From Flavobacteriales bacterium (GTDB lineage Bacteria > Bacteroidota > Bacteroidia > UBA10329): a stretch of 64,000 nt of DNA. The DNA lies in NCBI GenBank assembly GCA_021739695.1, contig JAIPBM010000009.1, forward strand, positions 62,001 through 126,000, in the 5' to 3' direction. Shown piece by piece: positions 35,412 to 44,662 of this stretch. The notes below the pieces were generated by a model. It searched no databases, was not told the origin of the DNA, and was given only the letters and a program-made list of their open reading frames with translations. Every line of letters begins with the position of its first letter. The stretch's first letter is position 1. A program made the position numbers and the translations under genes.

Positions 35412-36854
35412 TCATTCCTGCTCAAAATAATAGTCAATCAGTGTTTGAATGTCTTCAACAGACCGAACTGCCTCACCTTCAAAAAGCAGATCAATGAAGT
35501 ACAGCACCTCATCAGGAGCTATCATCCCGTTTTGGTTCAAATCAGCCCAATGGAAATCACCCGACTCTTTTGGTGCTGCATTCTTGATATCCTCCATGGT
35601 ATGGTTGACTACTCCGGGTTCTTTGGTGGTAATCACTTCAGAAGTCTGCTTTTCTTGAACAGGAAGAGTGGTTTCTTCTTTGGAAGTTGAACTTGTTTCA
35701 GTGCTATTTATGTCTGCGATTTCTGTATTGATGATCTCTTCAGCTTCAACTGTTGAATTGTCTCCCGGAGTGGTCTCAACTGTTTCAGTTTCCTGATTAA
35801 GTTCGTTGCCGGATGTGTTTCCAGTTGTTGTTTCTACTTCTACACTTTCCTGCTTAGTTGACGAGATATTTTTTTCTGGAACTACTTCATTTTCCAACGC
35901 AGCATTTTTCTTAGTAGCAACATAGTCCGATTCGGCTGGTGCTTTCTCAACAGGCTTGTCGTTTGGTGAGTCTGCAGCAACATCCTCAACAAAAGCGGGC
36001 GTTTTTGTTTTGGAAGATGGTTTCGTCTGACCTAAGAACACGCTTAGCCCAACGGATGCAAAAAGATGGTTGTCGTTTCCAGACTTTCCTTGCCTATCGC
36101 CAACTCCTTTATCACTTACGTTATCCAGCATGTCGCTAAAGTTTAAAGCATAGCAGAAAGCTGCATTGACCCCAATATTCTTCGTTATTTGAAATCGAGC
36201 GCCAGCGTTAAGCGGCAAACTGAACGCTAACTGCGAATATTTCTTCAATCCGTCAAGATTTGCATCACGCAGATCAGATTCGTAATTAAAATCACGAGAG
36301 AGGGGAGTGGCTTCGCTAGCATCAACAGTTCCTTCAGCTTCAGCATTCACGCTTCCATCAGACCAATACTGATAAACAACGCCATGAGAATCTTTTAAAT
36401 CTCCTTTAGATCGGAAGGAAAGCAAACCCACTCCGAATCCGACATATGGACGAACAAGTTGTCGTCCGTCTGGCCGAGGTTTTAGCAGTGGAAAGAAATT
36501 GTACTCAACGTTCAATCGTTGACTGAAAAGGGAAGTTTTATAATTGAGGTTGGTCAGATTCCGTTGTTCTTCCCCATACAATGTTCCTGCATATAACTCC
36601 AACGAGACGCTGATGAAGTTCGCAATGCGTTGCGTAATGGTCAACTGATACCCGAATTGACGAAATGGAGATGGTCCGGATTTGCTAAGCGCAATGTCAG
36701 ACATGGTGTGGTTAAAACCGAAATTGACACTGATAGTTGGTAAGGGAATCATCTCGTTATCCTTAGCCAGTTCGGTAACGCTTGCCTGCTGAGCAACAAG
36801 TCCTTTACAGGAAAGAATCAAGTAGAAAGTAACCGCATGTTTTATCGACCTCAT
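35412..36854 (-). CDS. Outer-membrane beta-barrel protein with EF-hand tail (paralogue 3)
   Basis: A 480-residue protein with signal peptide ending GLVAQ. The barrel shows VNFGFNHTMSDIA, YVGFGVGLLSFRSKGDLKDSHGVVYQYWSDGS and RDFNYESDLRDANLDG, shared with the neighbouring paralogues. It has no TSP3 repeats; instead a long Glu/Thr/Ser-rich disordered linker (about 285-415). The C-terminus is a single EF-hand loop DLNQNGMIAPDE followed by a FIDLLFEGE helix and LIDYYFEQE. It lies 41 bases upstream of paralogue 4 on the same strand. The function is unknown; an outer-membrane anchor displaying a calcium-dependent docking tail is inferred. Confidence 0.82.
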   Translation of the reverse strand: MRSIKHAVTFYLILSCKGLVAQQASVTELAKDNEMIPLPTISVNFGFNHTMSDIALSKSGPSPFRQFGYQLTITQRIANFISVSLELYAGTLYGEEQRNLTNLNYKTSLFSQRLNVEYNFFPLLKPRPDGRQLVRPYVGFGVGLLSFRSKGDLKDSHGVVYQYWSDGSVNAEAEGTVDASEATPLSRDFNYESDLRDANLDGLKKYSQLAFSLPLNAGARFQITKNIGVNAAFCYALNFSDMLDNVSDKGVGDRQGKSGNDNHLFASVGLSVFLGQTKPSSKTKTPAFVEDVAADSPNDKPVEKAPAESDYVATKKNAALENEVVPEKNISSTKQESVEVETTTGNTSGNELNQETETVETTPGDNSTVEAEEIINTEIADINSTETSSTSKEETTLPVQEKQTSEVITTKEPGVVNHTMEDIKNAAPKESGDFHWADLNQNGMIAPDEVLYFIDLLFEGEAVRSVEDIQTLIDYYFEQE

Positions 36855-36886
36855 CCCGATTAATATGGAATTGTAAGGTAAAAAAT

Positions 36887-36917
36887 AACCCAGGTCTTTC
36901 GGCCTGGGTTAGTTTGT
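36887..36917 (-). terminator. Terminator between the cohesin-like gene and paralogue 3
   Basis: AACCCAGG and CCTGGGTT pair around a TCTTTCGG loop. On the minus strand the stem is followed by ATTTTTTACC, so it probably ends transcription of the gene that stops at 36939. The cluster is thus split into at least two units. Confidence 0.75.
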
Positions 36918-36938
36918 TTTATCAAAAAGTCAAAGTGA

Positions 36939-38066
36939 TTATTGTCCAGCAATATCAAGCGCTTCTTTCACGTGAATACGAACGCCATCGTTGTAAGCAG
37001 TCACAAAAGGACCTTCAACGTTGTTGCTGTCACGCAATTCATTGCTGAAAGTCTTCGCTGGTCGGTAAGAACCGAATTCTCCTACAACATATTTGAACAT
37101 GCCATCATGCTCTTCGATCACGATTGTTTCGTTGATGCCATATTTAGATTGGTAAATGGCTGGGTCTACACGGTTAGGACCCGCAGCTACTTGAACACGG
37201 AAAACCAGTCCTGGTTTCGATTTCATCATAGCATCGTTGTAATTAGGTGCCTCTTCAGCCACTGCAACAGGTTCGGCTTTAGCTGCTTCTGCTTCTTTGC
37301 GTGCATTCTCAGCGTCTTTAGCAGCTTTTGCGTCTTTCGCTTTTCTAGCTTCTTCGTCTTTCTTTGCCTTAGCCGCAGCAGCTTCTGCTTCAGCAGCAGA
37401 ATTATCAACTACCTCTACAGCAGCTTCCACAACTTCTTCAGCCGCTTCCACAACTTCTTCAGCCGCTTCCACAACTTCGGTAGTTTCAACCGTTACCCGA
37501 TCGTTTTCTCTTGTAACTTCAGGCTCAGCAGCTTTTTCTGGTTCTGGAGCGGCTTCCTCTCGGGCAGCGTTAGCAGCCTCTTCCTTGGCTTTTTGATCCG
37601 CCAATATTTTATCCATTGCTGCTTTTTGCACGGCTTCTGCTTGATCTGCCGTCACAGTGATAATATCCTTTGGGATTACAAATTTCTCTGTTTCGTTATC
37701 TTTAATGTAGGCGAATGTTCCGTCAATTATCTGATTTCCACTCAATGAAGCATCAACAGAAACTTTATAAGATACTTTGAAATCGTTGTTCGGAAGCGCC
37801 ATCCAAAGGAACTTCACCTTTTGCTCTTTGAAGGAGAAAGTAGCGTTAGCAGATTCTCCTGCTTCTGCTGTAAATCCAGGAGGCAATTGCTGTTGAAGCT
37901 TCGCGAAACCAGAAACGTCACCTTTAGTGATATTAAGTTCCATGGTAAAACTACCACCAGGTTCTACGGTAGCAGGTAGTTTCGTTGAAACAGATACCTG
38001 TGCCATTAGGCTGCCTGAAATCAGGATAAGTGCGAATGCAGTGATTAGTGTCGATCTCTTGATCAT
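36939..38066 (-). CDS. Secreted protein with cohesin-like N-domain, Ala/Glu linker and C-terminal SPOR domain
   Basis: A 375-residue protein with signal peptide ending SLMAQ. Residues ~22-140 are a beta-sandwich resembling cohesin/BatD-type domains: KLPATVEPGGSFTMELNIT, then FAKLQQQLPPGFTAE, VKFLWMALP, and a FAYIKDNE strand. Residues ~145-280 form an Ala/Glu/Lys-rich helical linker with a threefold VVEAAEE repeat (21-base DNA repeat). The C-terminal ~85 residues look like a SPOR domain (VFRVQVAAGPNRVDPAIY ... YRPAKTFSNEL). It would bind peptidoglycan at the C-terminus and a partner at the N-terminus. Its position among EF-hand-tailed barrels suggests those are the partners, which is inference. 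Confidence 0.75.
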   Translation of the reverse strand: MIKRSTLITAFALILISGSLMAQVSVSTKLPATVEPGGSFTMELNITKGDVSGFAKLQQQLPPGFTAEAGESANATFSFKEQKVKFLWMALPNNDFKVSYKVSVDASLSGNQIIDGTFAYIKDNETEKFVIPKDIITVTADQAEAVQKAAMDKILADQKAKEEAANAAREEAAPEPEKAAEPEVTRENDRVTVETTEVVEAAEEVVEAAEEVVEAAVEVVDNSAAEAEAAAAKAKKDEEARKAKDAKAAKDAENARKEAEAAKAEPVAVAEEAPNYNDAMMKSKPGLVFRVQVAAGPNRVDPAIYQSKYGINETIVIEEHDGMFKYVVGEFGSYRPAKTFSNELRDSNNVEGPFVTAYNDGVRIHVKEALDIAGQ

Positions 38067-38113
38067 GCTGTTTATTTTAGATTCTGATTGGGTGACTAAG
38101 GTATTATTTTTTG

Positions 38114-39520
38114 TTATTGATCAAAAAAGTAGTCAATAAGGTCGTTGATATAGGAAGCTTTCACATCAAGTTCTCCATCAAAGAATTTATCAATAGCGCC
38201 ATAAACTTCCCCTACTGATATAGTTCCGTTTCGGTCTTCATCAACCAACGCAAACGGATAATCGCCTGTTGAGGTTTCATTTGATGTGGATAGAGATTTA
38301 TTATTTCGATCATTCTCACTTCCGTAAACTTCAAGCATGTCAGGGTATACTTCGAACATTCTAGCACGAATGGTGGCTACCGTATCGATATCTCCAGAAA
38401 GCATCTCATCAGTAAGTCCAACGCCTTTCCCGTCAACATTCAGATTTTTATCAGTGTTCGGTTCGTCATCTCCGTAATCGACAACTCCATCTTCGTCTGT
38501 ATCCAAAGGACAGCCAATTTCATCTACTGATGTTCCAGATGGTGTTTCTGGACAAACATCTTTTTCATCAGAAATACCATCTCCATCAGAATCTCCGTCC
38601 AACGAGAAGAATTCCATGTCATCATATTTTGATTTCTTTTCCTTTTTAGGACTAAAGAAGTCAAAATGGTACGACACTGAGGTGAATAGGAACATGTCGT
38701 TTGCCTTGTTCCCAACACGTCCAGCAACTCCATCTCGAGTATAATTATCAATTAGATCAGTAAACGCATATGAAAAGGTCGAGGTCAATCTGATAGCAGA
38801 ACGAGGAGAAACCTTGAAGTGCAATCCGAATGTAAATGGCAGTGTCAGGGCAAATTGCTTATAAGTACCCAAGCTATCAAGATTAGCTTTGCGAAGGTCA
38901 GTTTCATATACATAGTCTGAACGAAGAACAACAGCATCTGGATCTGAACCATTAGCTGGCTGAGCTAAACTTCTTATGGTACCATCACTCCAATAGTTGT
39001 AGGCTACACCATTTTCGTCTTTCAGGTCTCCCTTCGCATCAAAGTTGACTGCACCAACCCCTACAGAAATGAAAGGGTTAAGGAATCGCTTTGGTGGTAG
39101 GATGCCAGCAAAGTTGTAAGTAGCATTCAAGTTGAAGGAGACGATATCCGTACTGAAGTTGAGATTACGTTCAACTGAACGTTCTCTTGCAGTCATTTTG
39201 CCATAAGCAACATCAAACCGAACACCGAATGATGGACTGAAATTCTTGATGACACTTGCAGAAAAGCCGTAGTTATTGATCAGTGGATTAGTCCGCTCGT
39301 TGTTGTTTACTTCTCCAAAGTAATTGAAGATACCAGCACCTAAACCTATAATAGGTTTATAGATGGTGTTCTCTTCATTCCAAGCTTTGCGTGCCGACTT
39401 AATGGCATCTCTCGATGCCTGAGCGTCTGCTTTAGCTGAATCGGTGGCAGCACCGTCCTGAGCGAATACGTTGAAACTGAATCCGGTAATAACCAGAATT
39501 GCGAGCAGCCTTTGGAACAT
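38114..39520 (-). CDS. Outer-membrane beta-barrel protein with TSP3-like repeats and EF-hand tail (paralogue 2)
   Basis: A 468-residue protein; the start at 39520 (MFQRLLAILVITGFSFNVFAQ) gives a clean signal peptide and lies 7 bases after paralogue 1. The barrel carries GLGAGIFNYFGEVNNNE, FISVGVGAVNFDAKGDLKDENGVAYNYWSDG and RSDYVYETDLRKANLD. TSP3-like repeats read DGDSDGDGISDEKDVC and DTDEDGVVDYGD. The C-terminus is one EF-hand loop DEDRNGTISVGE, an AIDKFFDGELD helix and LIDYFFDQ. It is co-oriented and nearly contiguous with paralogue 1, so the two are probably one transcript. Confidence 0.85.
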   Translation of the reverse strand: MFQRLLAILVITGFSFNVFAQDGAATDSAKADAQASRDAIKSARKAWNEENTIYKPIIGLGAGIFNYFGEVNNNERTNPLINNYGFSASVIKNFSPSFGVRFDVAYGKMTARERSVERNLNFSTDIVSFNLNATYNFAGILPPKRFLNPFISVGVGAVNFDAKGDLKDENGVAYNYWSDGTIRSLAQPANGSDPDAVVLRSDYVYETDLRKANLDSLGTYKQFALTLPFTFGLHFKVSPRSAIRLTSTFSYAFTDLIDNYTRDGVAGRVGNKANDMFLFTSVSYHFDFFSPKKEKKSKYDDMEFFSLDGDSDGDGISDEKDVCPETPSGTSVDEIGCPLDTDEDGVVDYGDDEPNTDKNLNVDGKGVGLTDEMLSGDIDTVATIRARMFEVYPDMLEVYGSENDRNNKSLSTSNETSTGDYPFALVDEDRNGTISVGEVYGAIDKFFDGELDVKASYINDLIDYFFDQ

Positions 39521-39527
39521 CACTTGA

Positions 39528-40949
39528 CTATTGGTCGAAGAAGAAATCGATAAGGTCATGCAGTTTTGCAGCAGAGAAATCGAGTTCACCTTCAAAGAAA
39601 GCATCAATGGCCCAAGTTATCTCGTCAGCAGAGATGAAGCCATCACCATCACGATCAACCACAACGAAAGATCCAAGTTCTTTTGTTTCTTGCTCTTCTT
39701 GCGGTTTTTCGAAAGAATAGTATGAACCTACTTTTGCCCTTTCCATAGTTGGATAAGCTTCGTAAATGATGTCGTGAGCCACTGAATTAGTATCAGGCAA
39801 TACGATGAAATCAGGGTCGATTGTCATACCATTTGCATCAACCATGGCAGAGTCTGCAGATGTTTCTTGATCTCTATAATCAGGAACACCATCATGGTCA
39901 GAATCCAACGGACAACCAGACTTGTCTACCGCTGCTCCAGCAGGCGTATTGGCACAAAGGTCTTCTACGTTGATAACGCCATCTCCATCCTCATCTGCAT
40001 TATCCAGTGCAAGGAAGTCGAAGCTATCAAACTGTGAAGAGTCTGGTTGTTGTTTTTTAGCAGCGATGTGATATGCAAATCCAACAGAGGTATATAGGAA
40101 GTGATCTGTTTGTTTTCCGCTTTTGTATCCATCCAACTGATCGCTCAAGGTCCAGTAGTATGTAGCGCTGATGTCAGCATGGAACTTGCGTCCGAATTTG
40201 TATCGAAGACCAAGACCAAAAGGAAACGCAACCGAATTGTGTTGCAATTTGCTTCCGTCAAATGATTGCTTCAAGGTTGTCTCGTACTTGTTGTCGATGT
40301 CCAAAGCAACAGCGCTGCCCAATTCGCCTTGTACTTTCGGACGGTCCATAATGCGACCATCATCCCAATAGAAGTATTGGTTTCCATCCGCATCCAAAAG
40401 GTCTGTCTTCTGTGTCATCTTAAGAATGTATCCAACCCCACCGAATAGGTAAGGAGAGAAGTGAGATGAACGGCTGATGAAAAGATTGTTATCGAGATAC
40501 ACGTTTACTTTAAAGTCGATGTTCATCAACTCTGTTTGAACGTTTCTGTTTCCAAGATTAAGATTGTCTGTGGTGGAAGTTATTGGTGTTCTTTCCTTTT
40601 CTCCTAACCAGCCATAAAGAAAGTTCAACGAGAAACCCACAGCACTGAAAGTTCTGTGCTCAATTCCAGCGTTAATTCCCCATTTCCAATTAGTAGTGTT
40701 GTAAAGGTTGGTGCCACTGGAAATATCATCTCCAAGCAGCGACATGTTACCACCTCCAACATAGATATACGGCATCTTATTGTCGTAATAAGGAGGTCGA
40801 GGTTTCTTTTCCTTTTCTTCCTTTGGCTCTTGTTCGGTCTTTTCCTTCTTCTCTTTTTTAGCCTTGCCTTCTTCGGCAGGTGCATCTTGGGCGTAGGTGC
40901 CAAAAGAAATTGTTAGAATAAGAAGTGAGAGTATAAGTCTAAGCTTCAT
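39528..40949 (-). CDS. Outer-membrane beta-barrel protein with TSP3-like repeats and EF-hand tail (paralogue 1)
   Basis: A 473-residue protein with a signal peptide ending GTYAQ, then a Lys/Glu-rich linker (KAKKEKKEKTEQEPKEEKEK). The barrel contains PYIYVGGGNMSLLGDDI, GGVGYILKMTQKTDLLDADGNQYFYWDDG and KYETTLKQSFDGSK. TSP3-like repeats are ADEDGDGVINVEDLC and DSDHDGVPDYRD. The C-terminal EF-hand loop DRDGDGFISADE is followed by AIDAFFEGELD and LIDFFFDQ, the clearest example of the shared tail. It is the first gene of the five-paralogue cluster, after a 115-base gap from the LOG gene end. Confidence 0.85.
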   Translation of the reverse strand: MKLRLILSLLILTISFGTYAQDAPAEEGKAKKEKKEKTEQEPKEEKEKKPRPPYYDNKMPYIYVGGGNMSLLGDDISSGTNLYNTTNWKWGINAGIEHRTFSAVGFSLNFLYGWLGEKERTPITSTTDNLNLGNRNVQTELMNIDFKVNVYLDNNLFISRSSHFSPYLFGGVGYILKMTQKTDLLDADGNQYFYWDDGRIMDRPKVQGELGSAVALDIDNKYETTLKQSFDGSKLQHNSVAFPFGLGLRYKFGRKFHADISATYYWTLSDQLDGYKSGKQTDHFLYTSVGFAYHIAAKKQQPDSSQFDSFDFLALDNADEDGDGVINVEDLCANTPAGAAVDKSGCPLDSDHDGVPDYRDQETSADSAMVDANGMTIDPDFIVLPDTNSVAHDIIYEAYPTMERAKVGSYYSFEKPQEEQETKELGSFVVVDRDGDGFISADEITWAIDAFFEGELDFSAAKLHDLIDFFFDQ

Positions 40950-41064
40950 CCGGTCGGTTTTGCGCTAGTTGGGGCTGAAATATTGCGCGTAAAAATAGAA
41001 TAATTCTCCTAATTCACGTTGGTTTAACATTCGATGCTTTCAACATCGGCACAATGGCGTGAGT

Positions 41065-41775
41065 TTAGAAATTCGGCTTGATGCTGTATTTGGAGTAGAA
41101 TTCTGTGATCACCGCTGTGGCTTCGTCAGAAGTGTCCACAAGATGGATAAGATCAAGGTCTTTTTCGTTGATGTTCTTCGCGTTTTCGTGCATGGTCTGC
41201 TTGATCCAATCCATTAGTCCGCTCCAAAAGGACGTACCTACAAGTACAATGGGAAACTTGGCAATCTTGCCAGTCTGTATCAGCGTAAGTGCTTCAAACA
41301 ATTCATCCATTGTGCCGAAACCACCTGGAAGCACTACATATCCTTGGGCATACTTGGTAAACATGAGTTTACGCACAAAGAAGTAATCGAAATTGATGAG
41401 TTTGTCCATATCTATATATGGGTTCGATTTCTGCTCGAATGGTAGGTCGATGTTCAGACCAACAGATTTGCCGTTGGCCAACCTTGCGCCTTTATTGGCA
41501 GCTTCCATAATACCGGGTCCACCGCCTGTAATGATTCCAAAACCGTGAAGTGACAGTTTATAAGCGATGTCCTCGGCCAGTTTGTAATTGGGATTGTGCG
41601 GTTCTGTTCTGGCCGAACCGAAGATGGAAACGCAGGGACCGATACGTGCCAAGGTCTCGAAGCCTTCTACAAACTCGGCCATGATCTTAAAGATCTGCCA
41701 CGAATCTTTGATCTTTATCTCACTCCAGTCCTTGTACTCAAGGGCTTGTTTGATGCGATTGTCGTCTTCGGTCAT
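41065..41775 (-). CDS. LOG-family protein (TIGR00730 Rossmann fold)
   Basis: A 236-residue protein starting at 41775 (MTEDDNRIKQALEYKDW). A longer frame to 41883 would overlap uvrA by 71 bases and is rejected. The nucleotide-binding motif is IITGGGPGIMEAANKGA and the active-site signature PGGFGTMDELFEALTLIQ, the PGGxGTxxE of cytokinin riboside 5'-monophosphate phosphoribohydrolases (LONELY GUY). These release a base from nucleoside monophosphates; the bacterial role is often unclear. The gene follows uvrA by 37 bases. Confidence 0.9.
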   Translation of the reverse strand: MTEDDNRIKQALEYKDWSEIKIKDSWQIFKIMAEFVEGFETLARIGPCVSIFGSARTEPHNPNYKLAEDIAYKLSLHGFGIITGGGPGIMEAANKGARLANGKSVGLNIDLPFEQKSNPYIDMDKLINFDYFFVRKLMFTKYAQGYVVLPGGFGTMDELFEALTLIQTGKIAKFPIVLVGTSFWSGLMDWIKQTMHENAKNINEKDLDLIHLVDTSDEATAVITEFYSKYSIKPNF

Positions 41776-41812
41776 AGTGTAAAAGTCAGAATTATTGCGA
41801 GAACCTCTAAGC

Positions 41813-44662
41813 TCAAAGAGCCCCAAGGCTTTCCAGCTCCTTGCGCAGAAACTGTCCTGTAAATCCTTTCGGAGATTTGGCAAGTTGCATGGGCGTGCCC
41901 GTTTCGAGGATCATTCCGCCACGCTTACCACCTTCCGGACCAAGGTCAATGAGGTGGTCGGCACTGCGGATGATGTCCATGTTGTGCTCAATCACCAGAA
42001 CAGTATTGCCGCGGTCGGCCAATTGGTTCAGCACCTCCAACAGCACACGGATGTCTTCGAAGTGCAATCCCGTGGTAGGTTCATCCAATATATAGAAGGT
42101 GTTTCCCGTATCGCGCTTACTGAGCTCAGAAGCCAGCTTGATGCGCTGCGCCTCGCCACCAGATAGGGTAGTGGAACTCTGTCCAAGCTTGATGTAGCCA
42201 AGGCCCACATCATGAATGGTCTTTATCTTTTTAAGGATGGAAGGAATGTTTTCGAAGAAGACAACCGCATCGTCAATATTCATGTCAAGCACATCCGAAA
42301 TGGATTTGCCTTTGTAGCGTATTTCTAGGGTTTCGCGGTTGTATCGATTGCCGTTGCACGAAGGACACTGAATGTGCACATCGGGCAAGAAGTTCATTTC
42401 GATGGTCTTGAGGCCAGCGCCCTGGCATTCTTCGCAGCGACCGCCTTTTACATTAAAGGAGAAACGCCCCGGTTTGTAGCCTCTTATCTGTGCCTCTGGC
42501 ACCATGGCAAAGAGGTTTCTGATGTCAGAGAAAACACCTGTATACGTAGCAGGATTGGACCTTGGCGTGCGGCCAATGGGGCTTTGATCAATGGCAATTA
42601 CCTTGTCTACATGCTCCAATCCAATCACGCGGCTGTATGGCATGGGTTCTTTCTCTGCCCTAAAAATGGCCTTATTCAGAATAGGGTAGAGGGTTTCGTT
42701 GATGAGGGTTGATTTGCCACTGCCCGAAACGCCTGTTACGCAGATAAATGTTCCAAGCGGAAACTCGGCAGAAACATTCTTCAGATTGTTGCCTGTGGCT
42801 CCGCTCAAACGCAGCGTGTGGCCGCTTCCTTTTCGGAACTTTTTCTTTACTGGAATAAGATGACCGCCATTAAGGAAAGCTGCCGTAAGCGAATCGCGTT
42901 TCAGAAGTTCTTTGGCTGTTCCTTGTGCCACAATTCGTCCGCCATGTATGCCAGCCTTGGGGCCAATATCTATGACCTGGTCGGCAGCTTCCATCATGTC
43001 CTTATCGTGTTCCACCACAATGACCGAATTACCCGAATCGCGTAGTTTCTTCAAGGCATCGATCAAACGTTGATTATCGCGTTGATGAAGGCCGATGCTT
43101 GGTTCGTCCAAAATGTAGAGCACGCCAACCAGCTGCGAACCAATTTGTGTGGCCAATCTGATACGCTGCGCCTCTCCACCAGAAAGTGAGCGTGCAGGTC
43201 GGTCTAACGAGAGGTAATCCAAGCCCACATCTAACAGAAATTGAACCCGTGTTTGAATCTCTTTGATGATCTCTGTGGCAATTATCAGTTGCTTATCATC
43301 AAGTGTAGATGGCAGTTCTGTGAACCAGTTTTGGAGTTCTTGAAGATCGAGGGCAGATACCTCGGCAATGTTTTTACTCTGAAGCCTGAAATGCAGTGCT
43401 TCTTTTTTCAGTCGTGCACCGTTGCAACTAGGGCAGGTTTTAAGATGAGTAAAGCTCGAAGCCCACTTTTGCAGTGCAGTGCTATCCGATTCATCGTTCT
43501 GTCTGCTGATGAAATTCACAATTCCTTCGAACGACAGCGAATAACTACTGGCATTTGAATGCGCATCTTTCACCTTGAAAACTTCGCTGCTACCATAAAG
43601 GATCACGTTCAGCGCCTCTTCAGAAATATCTTCGATGGGCGTTTTCAGGTCGAATTCATGTTTTATCCCAATGGCTTCCAACTGATTGAAAATCCAGTTG
43701 CTGCGTGCTTCTCCAATTGGGGCAATTCCACCACGGGCAATGGAGAGTTTTGGGTTTGGGATGATCTTATCTACCGAAATTTCAGCCACGGTGCCAAGGC
43801 CGTTGCATTTATTACAGGCGCCATAAGGCGAATTGAACGAGAAGAAGTTTGGCGCTGGTTCATCGTAGGCAATGCCTGTGGTTGGGCACATCAACGAACG
43901 ACTGAAAAACCGAACCTCGTTCGAATCGTTCTCCAATGTCATCATCGAACCTTTGCCATGTTTCATGGCCATCTGCACCGAATCTGAAAGACGCTTGGTA
44001 CTCTTCGAATCGATCACCAATCGGTCAACCACAATTTCTATATCGTGAACCTTATATCGGTCTAATTTGATGTCGGAATCAAGGTCAAGCACCTCTCCAT
44101 CAACACGCACTTTCTGAAATCCTTGCCTTTTTATCTGAACAAAAAGTTCTTTGTAATGTCCTTTTCTGCCTTTGATGACCGGAGCGAGCAACTGCACTTT
44201 TGCATCGGCCAATTCTGACTTAAGTATGCGAATGATCTCTTCGTCTGAATACTTAACCATTCTTTGGCCCGTGTTGTAACTGTAGGCTACTGCTGCTCGG
44301 GCAAATAATAACCGAACGAGGTCATAGATCTCTGTAACCGTGCCAACCGTTGAACGCGGACTTCTGTTGGTCGATTTCTGTTCGATGGAAATGACAGGAC
44401 TCAGTCCAGTGATATTATCCACATCCGGCCGTTCCAGCGTTCCTAGAAATTGGCGTGCATAAGATGCAAAGGTTTCAATGTAGCGCCTCTGGCCCTCTGC
44501 ATAAATGGTGTCGAAAGCAAGCGAAGATTTGCCGCTGCCGCTCAATCCTGTGATGACTACCAGTTTATCGCGGGGAATTTTAATGTCGATGTTCTTCAGG
44601 TTATGGACCCGAGCACCGTAAACCTCTAGAAAATTGTCTTGACTTTCAATAGTCTCACTCAT
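41813..44662 (-). CDS. uvrA: Excinuclease ABC subunit UvrA
   Basis: A 949-residue ABC-type damage-recognition protein of normal length. Walker A motifs are GLSGSGKSS (39-47) and GVSGSGKST (near 644). Two signature sequences LSGGEAQRI(R/K)LA precede their Walker B segments ([28 protein letters not shown]). Zinc-finger cysteine pairs are visible ([28 protein letters not shown]). UvrA dimers find bulky lesions and load UvrB in nucleotide excision repair. It overlaps the upstream lytic transglycosylase gene by 8 bases; no SOS-type box is recognised. Confidence 0.98.
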   Translation of the reverse strand: MSETIESQDNFLEVYGARVHNLKNIDIKIPRDKLVVITGLSGSGKSSLAFDTIYAEGQRRYIETFASYARQFLGTLERPDVDNITGLSPVISIEQKSTNRSPRSTVGTVTEIYDLVRLLFARAAVAYSYNTGQRMVKYSDEEIIRILKSELADAKVQLLAPVIKGRKGHYKELFVQIKRQGFQKVRVDGEVLDLDSDIKLDRYKVHDIEIVVDRLVIDSKSTKRLSDSVQMAMKHGKGSMMTLENDSNEVRFFSRSLMCPTTGIAYDEPAPNFFSFNSPYGACNKCNGLGTVAEISVDKIIPNPKLSIARGGIAPIGEARSNWIFNQLEAIGIKHEFDLKTPIEDISEEALNVILYGSSEVFKVKDAHSNASSYSLSFEGIVNFISRQNDESDSTALQKWASSFTHLKTCPSCNGARLKKEALHFRLQSKNIAEVSALDLQELQNWFTELPSTLDDKQLIIATEIIKEIQTRVQFLLDVGLDYLSLDRPARSLSGGEAQRIRLATQIGSQLVGVLYILDEPSIGLHQRDNQRLIDALKKLRDSGNSVIVVEHDKDMMEAADQVIDIGPKAGIHGGRIVAQGTAKELLKRDSLTAAFLNGGHLIPVKKKFRKGSGHTLRLSGATGNNLKNVSAEFPLGTFICVTGVSGSGKSTLINETLYPILNKAIFRAEKEPMPYSRVIGLEHVDKVIAIDQSPIGRTPRSNPATYTGVFSDIRNLFAMVPEAQIRGYKPGRFSFNVKGGRCEECQGAGLKTIEMNFLPDVHIQCPSCNGNRYNRETLEIRYKGKSISDVLDMNIDDAVVFFENIPSILKKIKTIHDVGLGYIKLGQSSTTLSGGEAQRIKLASELSKRDTGNTFYILDEPTTGLHFEDIRVLLEVLNQLADRGNTVLVIEHNMDIIRSADHLIDLGPEGGKRGGMILETGTPMQLAKSPKGFTGQFLRKELESLGAL

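Noticed and set aside
36942-37748. 268-residue plus-strand ORF rich in Phe, Ser and Cys
   Set aside because: Antisense shadow of the cohesin-like/SPOR gene; low-complexity linker read backwards.
41776-41883. N-terminal extension of the LOG gene into uvrA
   Set aside because: Overlaps the uvrA coding end and lacks LOG similarity; the ATG at 41775 is preferred.
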